Shown one piece after another: positions 51,853 through 59,632 of a DNA stretch of 64,000 nt. Origin of the DNA: Oscillospiraceae bacterium (GTDB lineage: Bacteria > Bacillota > Clostridia > Oscillospirales > Ruminococcaceae). The position numbers and the translations under genes were made by a program. Positions within the stretch are counted from its first letter, which is position 1. Every line of letters begins with the position of its first letter. Below the pieces are notes generated by a model, which did no database searches, was not told the origin of the DNA, and worked only from the letters and a program-made list of their open reading frames with translations. The stretch covers positions 1 through 64,000 of the forward strand of contig JAFSIC010000049.1 in assembly GCA_017439985.1 (NCBI GenBank). The letters are read 5' to 3'.

Positions 51853-51880
51853 CTTTTTCCACAATCAGAGCAAGTCAGGA

Positions 51881-51969
51881 AAAAAGAAAAGCACCGAAAA
51901 CCGCATGGTTTCAGTGCTGTTCGGTGGTGGAGACGAAGGGGATCGAACCCTCGACCTTTTGAATGCCAT
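51881..51969. repeat. att repeat, right copy (in functional tRNA-Ala)
   Basis: Identical to 38089-38177 over 89 bases. It includes the 3' half of tRNA-Ala and the downstream terminator hairpin AGCAC/GTGCT, so integration rebuilt a complete tRNA gene with its terminator. Confidence 0.92.
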
Positions 51970-52000
51970 TCAAACGCGCTCCCAACTGCGCTACGCCCCC
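51925..52000 (-). tRNA. tRNA-Ala (anticodon GGC)
   Basis: A 76-base cloverleaf with CCA encoded. The acceptor stem is GGGGGCG paired with CGTCTCC, including the G3-U70 pair that marks tRNA-Ala. The D arm is GCGC-AGTTGGGA-GCGC, the anticodon stem-loop TTTGA-ATGGCAT-TCAAA gives anticodon GGC, and the T arm has GGTTCGATC. The 3' half came from the element. Confidence 0.95.
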
Positions 52001-52014
52001 ATATTTATAGGAAT

Positions 52015-52043
52015 ATTATACTACCGCCCGCAGATGATTGCAA
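52015..52043 (-). promoter_or_regulatory. Promoter of tRNA-Ala
   Basis: TTGCAA, 17 bases and TATAAT on the minus strand, 15 bases before the tRNA. Confidence 0.75.
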
Positions 52044-52115
52044 GAGGAATTCTGTCGAAAGTGATAAAACTTTTACTTATATGTGAAAAGGCTTAACCAA
52101 TCTGACAGTAAAACC

Positions 52116-52144
52116 TTGAAGCTCTCTCCAAATTGTGCTAAACT
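52116..52144 (+). promoter_or_regulatory. Promoter of the MFS gene
   Basis: TTGAAG, 17 bases and TAAACT. Confidence 0.55.
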
Positions 52145-52189
52145 GTTACACATAAGATTTTTGTTACAAACATGAAAGGAGTCCTCCAA

Positions 52190-53479
52190 ATGGAAACCTC
52201 AACAAAAAAAAGCTCTGACTTGAATATCTGGGCCTTTTGGAAAGCACAGAAGCCGGCATGGAGAGTAACAGTTATCCGTACTTCTCTGGAACGCTTCGGC
52301 TATAAGCTGGTGCTTCCTTACCTGTCTCTCTACGTTATTCTCATGGGCGCAACCACGACTCAGCTGGGTCTGGTAACCAGTTTGGGCCTCATTACCGCAG
52401 GTCTCATCGGCCCATGGCTGGGTCAGCAGATCGACCGCCACGGCCCGAAAAAAATGTACATCTTCGGTATCGCTGTTCTGATTCTGGGCTACATCGCCTT
52501 CGGCTTTGCCAAGGTATGGCAGGTCGCTGCGCTGGGTATGTTCCTGCATCAGATGGGTCAGACTCTGGGCGGACAGAGCTGTGCCAACATCTGCGGCAAC
52601 TGCCTGACCAACTGTGACCGCGGCAAGGGCGTTATGGTATGTGAAACTCTGGCAGCAGGCGCGCTGGGTATGCTGGCACCGATGCTGGCAGGCTGGATCA
52701 TGGTAAATATCATGAACGTCCACGGCGACGTTACCGACCCGAATCAGGTTCGTCCGCTGTTCTTCATCACTCTGATCTGCACCGTTATTTCTCTCTTTGT
52801 AGTTATCTTCAAGCTGGATGTTCGTGACTGGGGTACCGGTCTCAAGACCAAACACAGCGTTATCAAAGACGGTGTTGCCATTCTGAAAGCAGATATTAAC
52901 TGCGTGAAATGGGTCTTCATCAACTCTGTCAGCCGTCTGCCAAACGCACTGGTTATTCCTTACCTGCAGCTCTTCGCTTCTGAAGTGAAAGGCGCTACCG
53001 CTGAAGAACTGGCTATCATGACCACCGCCATCGCACTGACTTCCGTTCTCTGCGGCTACATGGCAGGCGTTATCGGCGACAAGATCGGCCGTAAGAAAGT
53101 TCTCATCGCGCTGATCCTGCTCTACTGTGCAGGTCTGCTGCTGCTCATCAACCTGAACGACAACCGCTGGCTCATTCTGGTTGGTATTCTGGCTGGTTTC
53201 CAGGAAATCGGTGCAGCGCTGGGCGGCTCCATCCAGCACGAGCTGGTACCTGCCCGCATCCGCGGCCGTTGGTCCGGTGTAAACAGTCTCTTCGGTTCTA
53301 TGGTCAGCGCAAGCATGGCAGCTTTGGCCGGTATGTTCTGGGACAATCTGGGTCCACAGTGGGTATTCCTCATTTACATCGGCTTCGAAATGCTGCTCCG
53401 CATTCCGCTGCTCGTTAGTCTGCCGGAAACCCTCAAATATAAAGTGGACGAAAGCAAATTCTCCGCATTGGATGCATAG
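52190..53479 (+). CDS. MFS transporter
   Basis: A 429-residue major facilitator superfamily transporter with 12 predicted helices. The loop motif A appears as GPWLGQQIDRHGPKKMYI between helices 2 and 3 and again as GVIGDKIGRKKVLI in the second half. An unusual cysteine group, SCANICGNCLTNCDRG, lies near residues 135-150. The start ATG at 52190 has AAAGGAG eight bases upstream; an ATG six codons earlier lacks a site. Probably a drug or metabolite exporter. Confidence 0.88.
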   Translation: METSTKKSSDLNIWAFWKAQKPAWRVTVIRTSLERFGYKLVLPYLSLYVILMGATTTQLGLVTSLGLITAGLIGPWLGQQIDRHGPKKMYIFGIAVLILGYIAFGFAKVWQVAALGMFLHQMGQTLGGQSCANICGNCLTNCDRGKGVMVCETLAAGALGMLAPMLAGWIMVNIMNVHGDVTDPNQVRPLFFITLICTVISLFVVIFKLDVRDWGTGLKTKHSVIKDGVAILKADINCVKWVFINSVSRLPNALVIPYLQLFASEVKGATAEELAIMTTAIALTSVLCGYMAGVIGDKIGRKKVLIALILLYCAGLLLLINLNDNRWLILVGILAGFQEIGAALGGSIQHELVPARIRGRWSGVNSLFGSMVSASMAALAGMFWDNLGPQWVFLIYIGFEMLLRIPLLVSLPETLKYKVDESKFSALDA

Positions 53480-53528
53480 CGCGGAGTGCCTCCGCAGGCT
53501 GTTTCGCGATAAAACTTCATAAAAAATA

Positions 53529-53560
53529 AAGCTCTCGTTCCGCGGACCGGGAGCTTTTCA
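53529..53560 (+). terminator. Terminator of the MFS gene
   Basis: AAGCTCTCG (53529-53537) pairs with CGGGAGCTT (53548-53556), followed by TT. Confidence 0.7.
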
Positions 53561-53587
53561 TTTGCGGAGATGCACTTTTCTGTAAAA

Positions 53588-53621
53588 TAAAAGCCCCCAT
53601 CACGCGGAATGGGGGCTTGTT
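53588..53621. terminator. Terminator downstream of serS
   Basis: AGCCCCCAT (53592-53600) pairs with ATGGGGGCT (53609-53617), with a T-rich side on the minus strand. Confidence 0.82.
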
Positions 53622-53646
53622 TCTTTTCGTTTTTGTAGTCAAGATC

Positions 53647-53661
53647 GTCGACTCAGTCGAC
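53647..53661. repeat. Palindrome GTCGACT-C-AGTCGAC
   Basis: A perfect 15-base palindrome ending four bases before the serS stop codon, sharing its hexamer with the 28065-28212 array. Confidence 0.55.
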
Positions 53662-53664
53662 CGA

Positions 53665-54945
53665 CTATGGACGGATAACGTCTTTGCCGCCCATGTACAT
53701 TCTCAGAGGTTCTGGAATGCGAACGGAGCCGTCGTCGTTCAGGTTGTTTTCCAGGAATGCGATGAGCATACGTGGAGGAGCAACAACGGTGTTGTTCAGG
53801 GTGTGAGCGAAGTAGTTTCTGCCTTCGCCTTTGATGCGGATACCCAGTCTGCGAGCCTGAGCGTCGCCCAGGTTGGAGCAGGAACCAACTTCGAAGTATT
53901 TCTTCTGACGTGGAGACCAAGCTTCTACGTCGATGGATTTTACTTTCAGGTCAGCCAGGTCACCGGAGCAGCATTCCAGGGAACGAACAGGGATGTCCAG
54001 GGAGCGGAAGAACTCAACGGTGTAGTGGTACATTTTTTCGAACCATTCTGGGGATTCTTCCGGTTTGCACACAACAACCATTTCCTGTTTCTCGAACTGG
54101 TGGATGCGGTAAACGCCGCGTTCCTCGATACCGTGAGCGCCAACTTCTTTACGGAAGCATGGGGAGTAGGAGGTCATAGCCTGTGGCAGGGAATCTTCAG
54201 GGATGATGGTGTCGATGAATTTACCGATCATGGAGTGTTCGGAGGTACCGATCAGGTACAGGTCTTCGCCTTCGATTTTGTACATCATGTTTTCCATTTC
54301 AGCGAAGGACATAACGCCGGTAACAACATCGCCGTGGATCATGAATGGAGGGATGTAGTAGGTGAAGCCTTTTTCGATCATGAAGTCGCGAGCGTAAGCC
54401 AGGATACCGCTGTGCAGACGAGCGATATCGCCTTTCAGGTAGTAGAAACCGGAACCGCTGGTTTTTCTTGCAGCATCCAGATCCACGCCGTTGAGGCGTT
54501 CCATGATGTCGATGTGGTAAGGGATTTCGTAGTCAGGAACAACAGGTTCGCCGAATTTTTCCACTTCCACGTTTTCGCTGTCGTCTTTACCGATCGGAAC
54601 AGTAGGGTCGATGATGTTAGGGATCACCATCATGCGTTCTTTGATCTGAGCTTCGAGAACAACTTCTTTTTCTTCCAGTTCAGCCATTTCTTTTGCCATG
54701 GAAGTAACCTGAGCTTTTGCTTCTTCAGCCTCAGCCTTCATACCTTTTGCCATGAAGCCGCCGATCTGTTTGGAGATAGCGTTTCTCTGGCTGCGCAGGT
54801 AGTCTGCGCGGGTTTTGGATTCTCTGTACTCTTTGTCCAGTGCGATAACTTCGTCAACGAGAGGGAGTTTGGAATCCTGGAATTTCTTTTTGATGTTTTC
54901 TTTTACGATCTCCGGATTGTTACGGAGAAACTTGATGTCCAGCAT
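53665..54945 (-). CDS. serS: Seryl-tRNA synthetase
   Basis: A class II synthetase of 426 residues. The N-terminal two-helix coiled-coil arm (about 25-105) contacts the long variable arm of tRNA-Ser. Motif 2 (PCFRKEVGAHGIEERGVYRI) and motif 3 (near NNTVVAPPRMLIAFLEN) are clear. The ATG at 54945 (MLDIKFLRNNPEIV, the usual N-terminus) is eight bases after GGAGG; an ATG two codons earlier is too close to it. Controlled by a T-box leader. Confidence 0.97.
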   Translation of the reverse strand: MLDIKFLRNNPEIVKENIKKKFQDSKLPLVDEVIALDKEYRESKTRADYLRSQRNAISKQIGGFMAKGMKAEAEEAKAQVTSMAKEMAELEEKEVVLEAQIKERMMVIPNIIDPTVPIGKDDSENVEVEKFGEPVVPDYEIPYHIDIMERLNGVDLDAARKTSGSGFYYLKGDIARLHSGILAYARDFMIEKGFTYYIPPFMIHGDVVTGVMSFAEMENMMYKIEGEDLYLIGTSEHSMIGKFIDTIIPEDSLPQAMTSYSPCFRKEVGAHGIEERGVYRIHQFEKQEMVVVCKPEESPEWFEKMYHYTVEFFRSLDIPVRSLECCSGDLADLKVKSIDVEAWSPRQKKYFEVGSCSNLGDAQARRLGIRIKGEGRNYFAHTLNNTVVAPPRMLIAFLENNLNDDGSVRIPEPLRMYMGGKDVIRP

Positions 54946-55010
54946 GAACATATCCTCCTTATAAATGGAACGTCTGGTCTTGGGTCCCGGACGTTTTTCT
55001 TACAAATAAA

Positions 55011-55237
55011 AAAGGTCCCCGAACCCAGTAGCATTTGCTAATTGGGACGAAGGGACTCCGCGTTGCCACCCAAATTGCCGACCATTGGCCGACCACTTCA
55101 TTGGTGCGATAAAGGGCACGAACCTCCGGCTCTCACCGGCAGCTCCGAAAGTGGATACAAAGGGCTTCCCATCGGCTCGCAGCAACCGCCGACTCTCTGG
55201 AAGGAAGGGAACTCTGATAGCTTTCCTCATCACTGAT
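55011..55237 (-). promoter_or_regulatory. T-box riboswitch of serS
   Basis: The minus-strand leader has CAGAGAG in stem I, a likely serine specifier TCC at 55153-55155, the T-box TTGGGTGGCAACGCGG near 55060-55075 and a terminator ending in TTTTTT at 55009-55014. A further AACGTC/GACGTT hairpin lies at 54969-54995 before the ribosome binding site. Confidence 0.92.
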
Positions 55238-55243
55238 ACTGGT

Positions 55244-55272
55244 ATTATAACCGCTTTTTCCCGCGATTTCAA
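55244..55272 (-). promoter_or_regulatory. Promoter of the serS transcript
   Basis: TTGAAA, 17 bases and TATAAT on the minus strand. Confidence 0.75.
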
Positions 55273-55333
55273 GAGGAATTTGGGATTTTGTATGGTAAGC
55301 TATGGAGATTTATGCTAAAATGAAAAAGAAAAT

Positions 55334-55365
55334 GTAGGGCTCGATGTCCGCATCGACCCGGCGAC
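55334..55365. repeat. Dispersed palindromic repeat, GTAGGG family
   Basis: GTAGGGC then TCGATG-TCCG-CATCGA and CCCGGCGACC; same layout as the unit at 20408. Confidence 0.55.
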
Positions 55366-55405
55366 CATGATAAGCAATCGATTTTTATAGAAAAGAGGCA
55401 CTCTT

Positions 55406-55762
55406 ATGTACGAAACTTTTGAAAAATGGCTCAACGATACTCTCTCCCAGTCCATTCCTGCGGAAGTAAAAGCCTTCTGCTTCAATATTTATGACGACGG
55501 CGACAACACCTGGTCTGTGGAGCTGGTAGGCTGCAGCAGCTTCGATGAAAACGATGCAGACTGGGCCTGCGACGAAGTCTTTGACAACCGCGACGAACCA
55601 TTTGCCTGGGAAGAGGAGGCAGACTACGACCACATCTTCGCCGGCGTAAAGGTGATGATCCTGCAGTATCTGCAGGACGGCGCAGAAGCTGACGTGCTGA
55701 AAGATTCTCAGGGCGTGGCAATGGGCTTCGTGGACGGCGATCTGGAACTGCTGCTGAAATAG
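55406..55762 (+). CDS. Small acidic protein, unknown function
   Basis: A 118-residue very acidic protein (many Asp and Glu, for example DDGDNTWSVELVG, DENDADWACDEVF and WEEEADYDH). No known domain is recognised; the pattern of alternating strands and helices is similar in style to immunity-type or SUKH-like proteins, but this is only an impression. It starts at ATG with AAAGAGG upstream and is followed after 12 bases by the PHP gene, so it is in an operon with it. Confidence 0.6.
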   Translation: MYETFEKWLNDTLSQSIPAEVKAFCFNIYDDGDNTWSVELVGCSSFDENDADWACDEVFDNRDEPFAWEEEADYDHIFAGVKVMILQYLQDGAEADVLKDSQGVAMGFVDGDLELLLK

Positions 55763-55774
55763 GAGGCGTCCGCC

Positions 55775-56491
55775 ATGAAATATCACATCGACTGCGAGAT
55801 CCACATGCACACGCTGGCCAGCGGCCATGCTTACGGTTCTCCCCGCGAGATGGCGCAGGCAGCCTCCGAAATGGGTCTCAAACTCATCGGTCTCTCTGAC
55901 CATGGACCGGGCGTAGTTGGCACCTGTTCCCATTTGTTCTTCGGCTGCTACGACAGAATGTGCCGCAACGTCCACGGCGTGGAAATTCTGGGCGGTGCGG
56001 AGCTGAATATCATGAACGATGGCAGCATCAACTTCCCGGAGCATTTCTTCAACTACCTTGACTACGCCATCGTGGGACTGCATCCGCCGATTTATGTGGA
56101 TGAGGGTGCCGAGCGCAACACCGACAACACCATTGCCGCCATGAAGAACCCGAAGGTGTTCTTCGTGTCCCACCCGGACAGCGACCGACTTCCATATAAT
56201 TACGAACGTCTGGTTCCTGCAGCAAAAGAAAACGGCGTGGCGCTGGAGGTTAACACATCCTCTCTGCGTGCTCCACACAAGCGTCCCGGCTGCGTGGAAA
56301 ACTACAAGAAAATGCTGACTCTCTGCATGGAGCACCGCTGTCCCATCGTAGTCAGCACCGACTCCCACGACCCCTGCGAAGTGGGTCACTTCGAGGAGAG
56401 CCTTGCTCTGCTGGAGGAGCTGAACTTTGACGAAGAGCTCATCGTCAACACTTCCGTGGAGAAATTAAAAGCCTTCATCGGCAAAAAATAG
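55775..56491 (+). CDS. PHP-domain phosphatase (YcdX-like)
   Basis: A 238-residue PHP-domain metal-dependent phosphoesterase. Metal ligands are visible in CEIHMHTLASGHAYG (HxH), LSDHGPGV, GGAELNI, FVSHPDSD and STDSHD. The YcdX branch binds three zinc ions; substrates are unknown, although related proteins are histidinol phosphatases or 3',5'-nucleotide phosphatases. AGGAGG is placed just before the ATG. Same transcript as the small acidic gene. Confidence 0.87.
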   Translation: MKYHIDCEIHMHTLASGHAYGSPREMAQAASEMGLKLIGLSDHGPGVVGTCSHLFFGCYDRMCRNVHGVEILGGAELNIMNDGSINFPEHFFNYLDYAIVGLHPPIYVDEGAERNTDNTIAAMKNPKVFFVSHPDSDRLPYNYERLVPAAKENGVALEVNTSSLRAPHKRPGCVENYKKMLTLCMEHRCPIVVSTDSHDPCEVGHFEESLALLEELNFDEELIVNTSVEKLKAFIGKK

Positions 56492-56563
56492 CGAAAAAAC
56501 TCTTTCCTTATGGCTTAAATGTGCTAAAATAAGGGGAGAGTTTTTGATTTAGGGGGAATTATT

Positions 56564-57319
56564 ATGAATTTAGCATTGGGCCTTTTTGCGGCCTTTGCGG
56601 CGATGTTTGTCAAAGGTCTGTCCGGTTTCGGAAATACACTGGTTTTCACTCCGCTGATGAACTTCAGCTATGACAGCAAGCTGATCTCTCCGGTGGATCT
56701 GCTCATCGGTTTTCCTGCCAACGCCTTCATGGCATGGCGCGAGCGCAAAAGCATCTCGCTGAAAATCGCGCTTCCTCTGATTTTCCTGATTTATCTGGGT
56801 CTGATCCCCGGCACCTTCTTCCTGACCATCGGTGATGTGCGCCTGCTGAAGGTCATCCTCGGTGTGGCCATCATGATTCTCGGTGCGGAGATGATCCTCC
56901 GCGAAAAAGCCATGATGCACGGCACCCAGAAGAAAAGCAATCCCGTTGTCCTTGCCATCATCGGTTTCGGTTCCGGTATTCTCTGCGGTATGTTCGGTGT
57001 GGGCGCCTTCCTGACCGCCTACCTCAACCGCACCACCGACAACTCCAGCCAGTTCCGCGCCAACTTCTGCTTTGTCTTCTTCATGGAGAACATCGCCCGC
57101 TTCTGCCTGTACATGTACAGCGGCGTCCTGACGCTGGAAAGCCTGAAATTCGCCGTGACCATCTTCCCGGGGGTCATCGCCGGTCTGGCGGTGGGCATCG
57201 CGGCATCCAAGAAAATCCCGGAAAAACACGCCAAAAAAGTGGTCTCCGTCATGCTGATCTTCACCGGTCTGTCTCTGACCCTGCAGAACATCAGCGTATT
57301 GACTGCTCTCTTCGCATAA
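56564..57319 (+). CDS. TSUP family transporter (TauE/SafE-like)
   Basis: A 251-residue membrane protein with seven or eight helices and the duplicated pattern of TauE/SafE sulphite or sulphoacetate exporters: KGLSGFGNTLVFTPLMN in the first half and GSGILCGMFGVGAFLTAYLN in the second. It probably moves a sulphur- or carboxylate-containing anion. AGGGGG precedes the ATG. The methyltransferase gene starts 12 bases downstream. Confidence 0.87.
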   Translation: MNLALGLFAAFAAMFVKGLSGFGNTLVFTPLMNFSYDSKLISPVDLLIGFPANAFMAWRERKSISLKIALPLIFLIYLGLIPGTFFLTIGDVRLLKVILGVAIMILGAEMILREKAMMHGTQKKSNPVVLAIIGFGSGILCGMFGVGAFLTAYLNRTTDNSSQFRANFCFVFFMENIARFCLYMYSGVLTLESLKFAVTIFPGVIAGLAVGIAASKKIPEKHAKKVVSVMLIFTGLSLTLQNISVLTALFA

Positions 57320-57331
57320 AAGGAGGTTCCC

Positions 57332-58486
57332 ATGGAACAAATCTACGAAGCCCTCAAGGAAGTCCTTGCTTCCAAACCATACAAGCTGGTTCTCAGCAGC
57401 GGCAAAGGCTGTGAGTACCAGAAAATCGTGGTTCAGCTGAAAGGCGACTACTACCAAATCGAGAAATACACCCAGAAGCAGGTCTTTCATGAGAATGTGA
57501 AGCCTGCCGAGCTGGAAAACGCCCTCCGTTCTCTGCTGGAGCTGGGCTACCGCCAGCTGAACAGCTATGCTGATTCCGAGCAGATGGAAATGAAAATTTC
57601 CAAGAAGGGCAAGGTTCTGCTGAACCGCCGCAAACAGGAGGGTGCCGCCGCCAAAGCTGCCCCTGCTGCTCACAACAAAGAGAAAAACTACATTTTGAAG
57701 GAAGGCACTATCATTCCGCCGCTGGTGGATCTGGGCATCTTCACCCCGGACGGCCGCGTGGTCAAATCCATGTACGACAAATACCGTCAAATCAACCGTT
57801 TCATCGAGATCGTGGACGATGCGGTTTCCTCTTGGGATGAGGGCAAAGAGCTGACCATCGTGGACTTCGGCTGCGGCAAAAGCTATCTGACCTTCATTCT
57901 TTATTATTATTTTGTGGAGCTGCACCATCTGCCGGTGACCATGATCGGTCTGGACCTGAAAGCCGACGTCATCGAGCATTGCAATCAGGTGGCACAGAAG
58001 TACGGCTACGATCGTCTGCGCTTTGAGATGGGCGACATCAACGGCTTCCGCTACGAGGGCGCCATCGACATGGTCATCACCCTCCACGCCTGCGACACCG
58101 CCACCGACTTTGCGCTCTACAACGCCATCCAGTGGAACACCAAAATGATCTTCTCCGTGCCTTGCTGCCAGCATGAACTGAACGCACAGATCAAGACCGA
58201 TGAGCTCTCCGTGCTGACCAAGTACGGCATCATCAAGGAGCGTGTGGCAGCGCTGCTGACCGATGGCATCCGCGGTTCTCTGCTGGAAGCCTGCGGCTAC
58301 AAGACCCAGCTGTTGGAGTTCGTGGACCTGACCCACTCTCCGAAAAACATCCTCATCCGCGCAGTGAAATCCAATGTTTCCGCCAAGAAGAAACAGGCTT
58401 CTCTGGACGAAGTGAAACGCTCTATGGAGACCTTCTCCGTGGAACCGACCCTCTACCGCCTGCTCAGCGAAGCGGGCAAGATTTAG
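57332..58486 (+). CDS. SAM-dependent methyltransferase (Methyltransf_32-like)
   Basis: A 384-residue protein. The N-terminal ~120 residues are a domain of unknown role (KPYKLVLSSGKG ... KKGKVLLNRRKQ), joined by an Ala-rich linker to a Rossmann methyltransferase. Motif I is IVDFGCGKSYLTFILYYY (about 173-190), with LDLKADVIEHC after it. The VITLHACDTATD and FSVPCCQHELN segments match the glutathione-S-transferase C-terminal-domain-containing (GSTCD) family, thought to act on RNA. AGGAGG precedes the ATG. Operon with its neighbours on both sides. Confidence 0.83.
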   Translation: MEQIYEALKEVLASKPYKLVLSSGKGCEYQKIVVQLKGDYYQIEKYTQKQVFHENVKPAELENALRSLLELGYRQLNSYADSEQMEMKISKKGKVLLNRRKQEGAAAKAAPAAHNKEKNYILKEGTIIPPLVDLGIFTPDGRVVKSMYDKYRQINRFIEIVDDAVSSWDEGKELTIVDFGCGKSYLTFILYYYFVELHHLPVTMIGLDLKADVIEHCNQVAQKYGYDRLRFEMGDINGFRYEGAIDMVITLHACDTATDFALYNAIQWNTKMIFSVPCCQHELNAQIKTDELSVLTKYGIIKERVAALLTDGIRGSLLEACGYKTQLLEFVDLTHSPKNILIRAVKSNVSAKKKQASLDEVKRSMETFSVEPTLYRLLSEAGKI

Positions 58487-58495
58487 GAGGCCATC

Positions 58496-58993
58496 ATGCT
58501 TTGCTTCGTGGAATTTGATACGAAAATCGCAGAAAAAGTCCTCGCCCTCGGCGTGGATAAGTCTCTGTTTGTTCTGGAAAACCCTGCTTTCGCCTGTGCG
58601 GCAGGCAGGGAAGGCGAGCACATCGTGCTGAGCTTTGACGAAGGCGCACGCCTGCTCTTCGCCGACGAAGACGCAGCAGCGGACTTCCTCTACATGGTAA
58701 TCTGCCACTGCAAATACCTGCAGATGCTGACCACCGACTTCGGCGGCATGATGGACATTCTCTCCGGCGGCGTCATCCACAGCACCGACTGGGAAAACAG
58801 GGAGGAGCTGCCCTTCTTCGCTCCGGTGCTCTGCACCAATGTCCTGCCGGACATCGACGACCCGGAAGTGACCTTCCAAATCATGAACGACTGCGACGAC
58901 ATCCTCATGGAGCGTTTCGATCCGTCCTCTCAGCTTATTATGATTTTCGGCGACGTGGAGCGGGAACACAGAAAGCTTTTCTGGACAAAATAG
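58496..58993 (+). CDS. Conserved hypothetical protein, 165 residues
   Basis: No family recognised. The protein is acidic and looks globular (LCFVEFDTKIAEKVLALGVD at the start, then HIVLSFDEGARLLFADEDAA). It has eight cysteines but no clear metal motif. GGAGG is seven bases before the ATG, and only nine bases separate it from the methyltransferase gene, so it is the last gene of that operon. Confidence 0.6.
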   Translation: MLCFVEFDTKIAEKVLALGVDKSLFVLENPAFACAAGREGEHIVLSFDEGARLLFADEDAAADFLYMVICHCKYLQMLTTDFGGMMDILSGGVIHSTDWENREELPFFAPVLCTNVLPDIDDPEVTFQIMNDCDDILMERFDPSSQLIMIFGDVEREHRKLFWTK

Positions 58994-59009
58994 TTTACAG
59001 AATGTTTCG

Positions 59010-59038
59010 TTGTGCAGCAGATTTTTCCTTGTTATAAT
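59010..59038 (+). promoter_or_regulatory. Promoter of the small membrane protein gene
   Basis: TTGTGC, 17 bases and TATAAT. Confidence 0.65.
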
Positions 59039-59059
59039 GAATGCAAGGAGAGTGATCGC

Positions 59060-59446
59060 ATGAAAAAAATCCACTGGCTCTACGCCATCCCACACATCTA
59101 TCTCATCAACTGGCTGCAGTACTTCAGCTACGGCAAAACGGCGGCGGTGCTGAGCTTTGCGCTCTTTCTCTATCCATTCCTCCTCTGCGTGTTCCGTGGA
59201 TGGGAAGGGGACTGGCGCGGCTGGCTCAAAGGAACTGCCCTGCAGTTTTTCAGCAACATGGCCTTTACCCTCGTAACCAACCAGTTTAATATCGTCGGCG
59301 GCAGCGGCGGAAGCTGGCGGGGAGCGACGGGCATCTTCTACGCAGAACAGTTTGTCCTTGTGCTGACCTTCATCACATTTCTTTTGCAGATGTTCATCAT
59401 GGCCCCCGTGATAGCGGCTGGAGACAAGAGTCAAAACAAAGAATAA
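59060..59446 (+). CDS. Small membrane protein, unknown function
   Basis: A 128-residue protein with three or four hydrophobic segments (about 6-22, 25-45, 60-80, 95-118; for example AAVLSFALFLYPFLLCVF). No family recognised. The ATG at 59060 has AAGGAG upstream and sits behind its own promoter; the frame upstream of this is not supported. A terminator follows. Confidence 0.62.
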   Translation: MKKIHWLYAIPHIYLINWLQYFSYGKTAAVLSFALFLYPFLLCVFRGWEGDWRGWLKGTALQFFSNMAFTLVTNQFNIVGGSGGSWRGATGIFYAEQFVLVLTFITFLLQMFIMAPVIAAGDKSQNKE

Positions 59447-59456
59447 ATTCCCACAA

Positions 59457-59483
59457 AAGCCCCGATTTTAACGGGGCTTTTCT
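59457..59483 (+). terminator. Terminator
   Basis: AAGCCCCG (59457-59464) pairs with CGGGGCTT (59472-59479), then TTCTTT. Confidence 0.85.
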
Positions 59484-59508
59484 TTACGCTTTCTTCACGA
59501 ACTGCCAG

Positions 59509-59537
59509 TTGATTTTTCCCATGAGATATACTATAAT
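59509..59537 (+). promoter_or_regulatory. Promoter of recA
   Basis: TTGATT, 17 bases and TATAAT. Confidence 0.75.
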
Positions 59538-59545
59538 GGAACTAC

Positions 59546-59563
59546 CGCAAACATCTGTTTGCG
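59546..59563. promoter_or_regulatory. Probable LexA-type operator of recA
   Basis: CGCAAACATCTGTTTGCG is a perfect palindrome (seven-base arms, four-base centre) starting eight bases after the -10 box. It resembles the Gram-positive SOS box (GAAC-N4-GTTC) with A and T in place of the outer G and C. Confidence 0.65.
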
Positions 59564-59632
59564 CTCATGAAGTATCAAATTTTCATGTGATATAGATTGC
59601 AGCGGAGCCTCTGCTGCAGAACGGAGGAACTT

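Larger units (their letters stand above)
38089..51969. mobile_element. Integrative genomic island at tRNA-Ala(GGC), about 13.9 kb
   Basis: Bounded by 89-base direct repeats, with a tyrosine integrase beside the intact tRNA. No relaxase, type IV secretion or phage structural genes are visible, so it is either a mobilisable or satellite-type element or a decayed one. The left part (38.2-42.8 kb) is AT-rich and carries maintenance genes; the cargo (42.8-49.4 kb) has a composition closer to, but still lower in GC than, the host. Confidence 0.9.
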
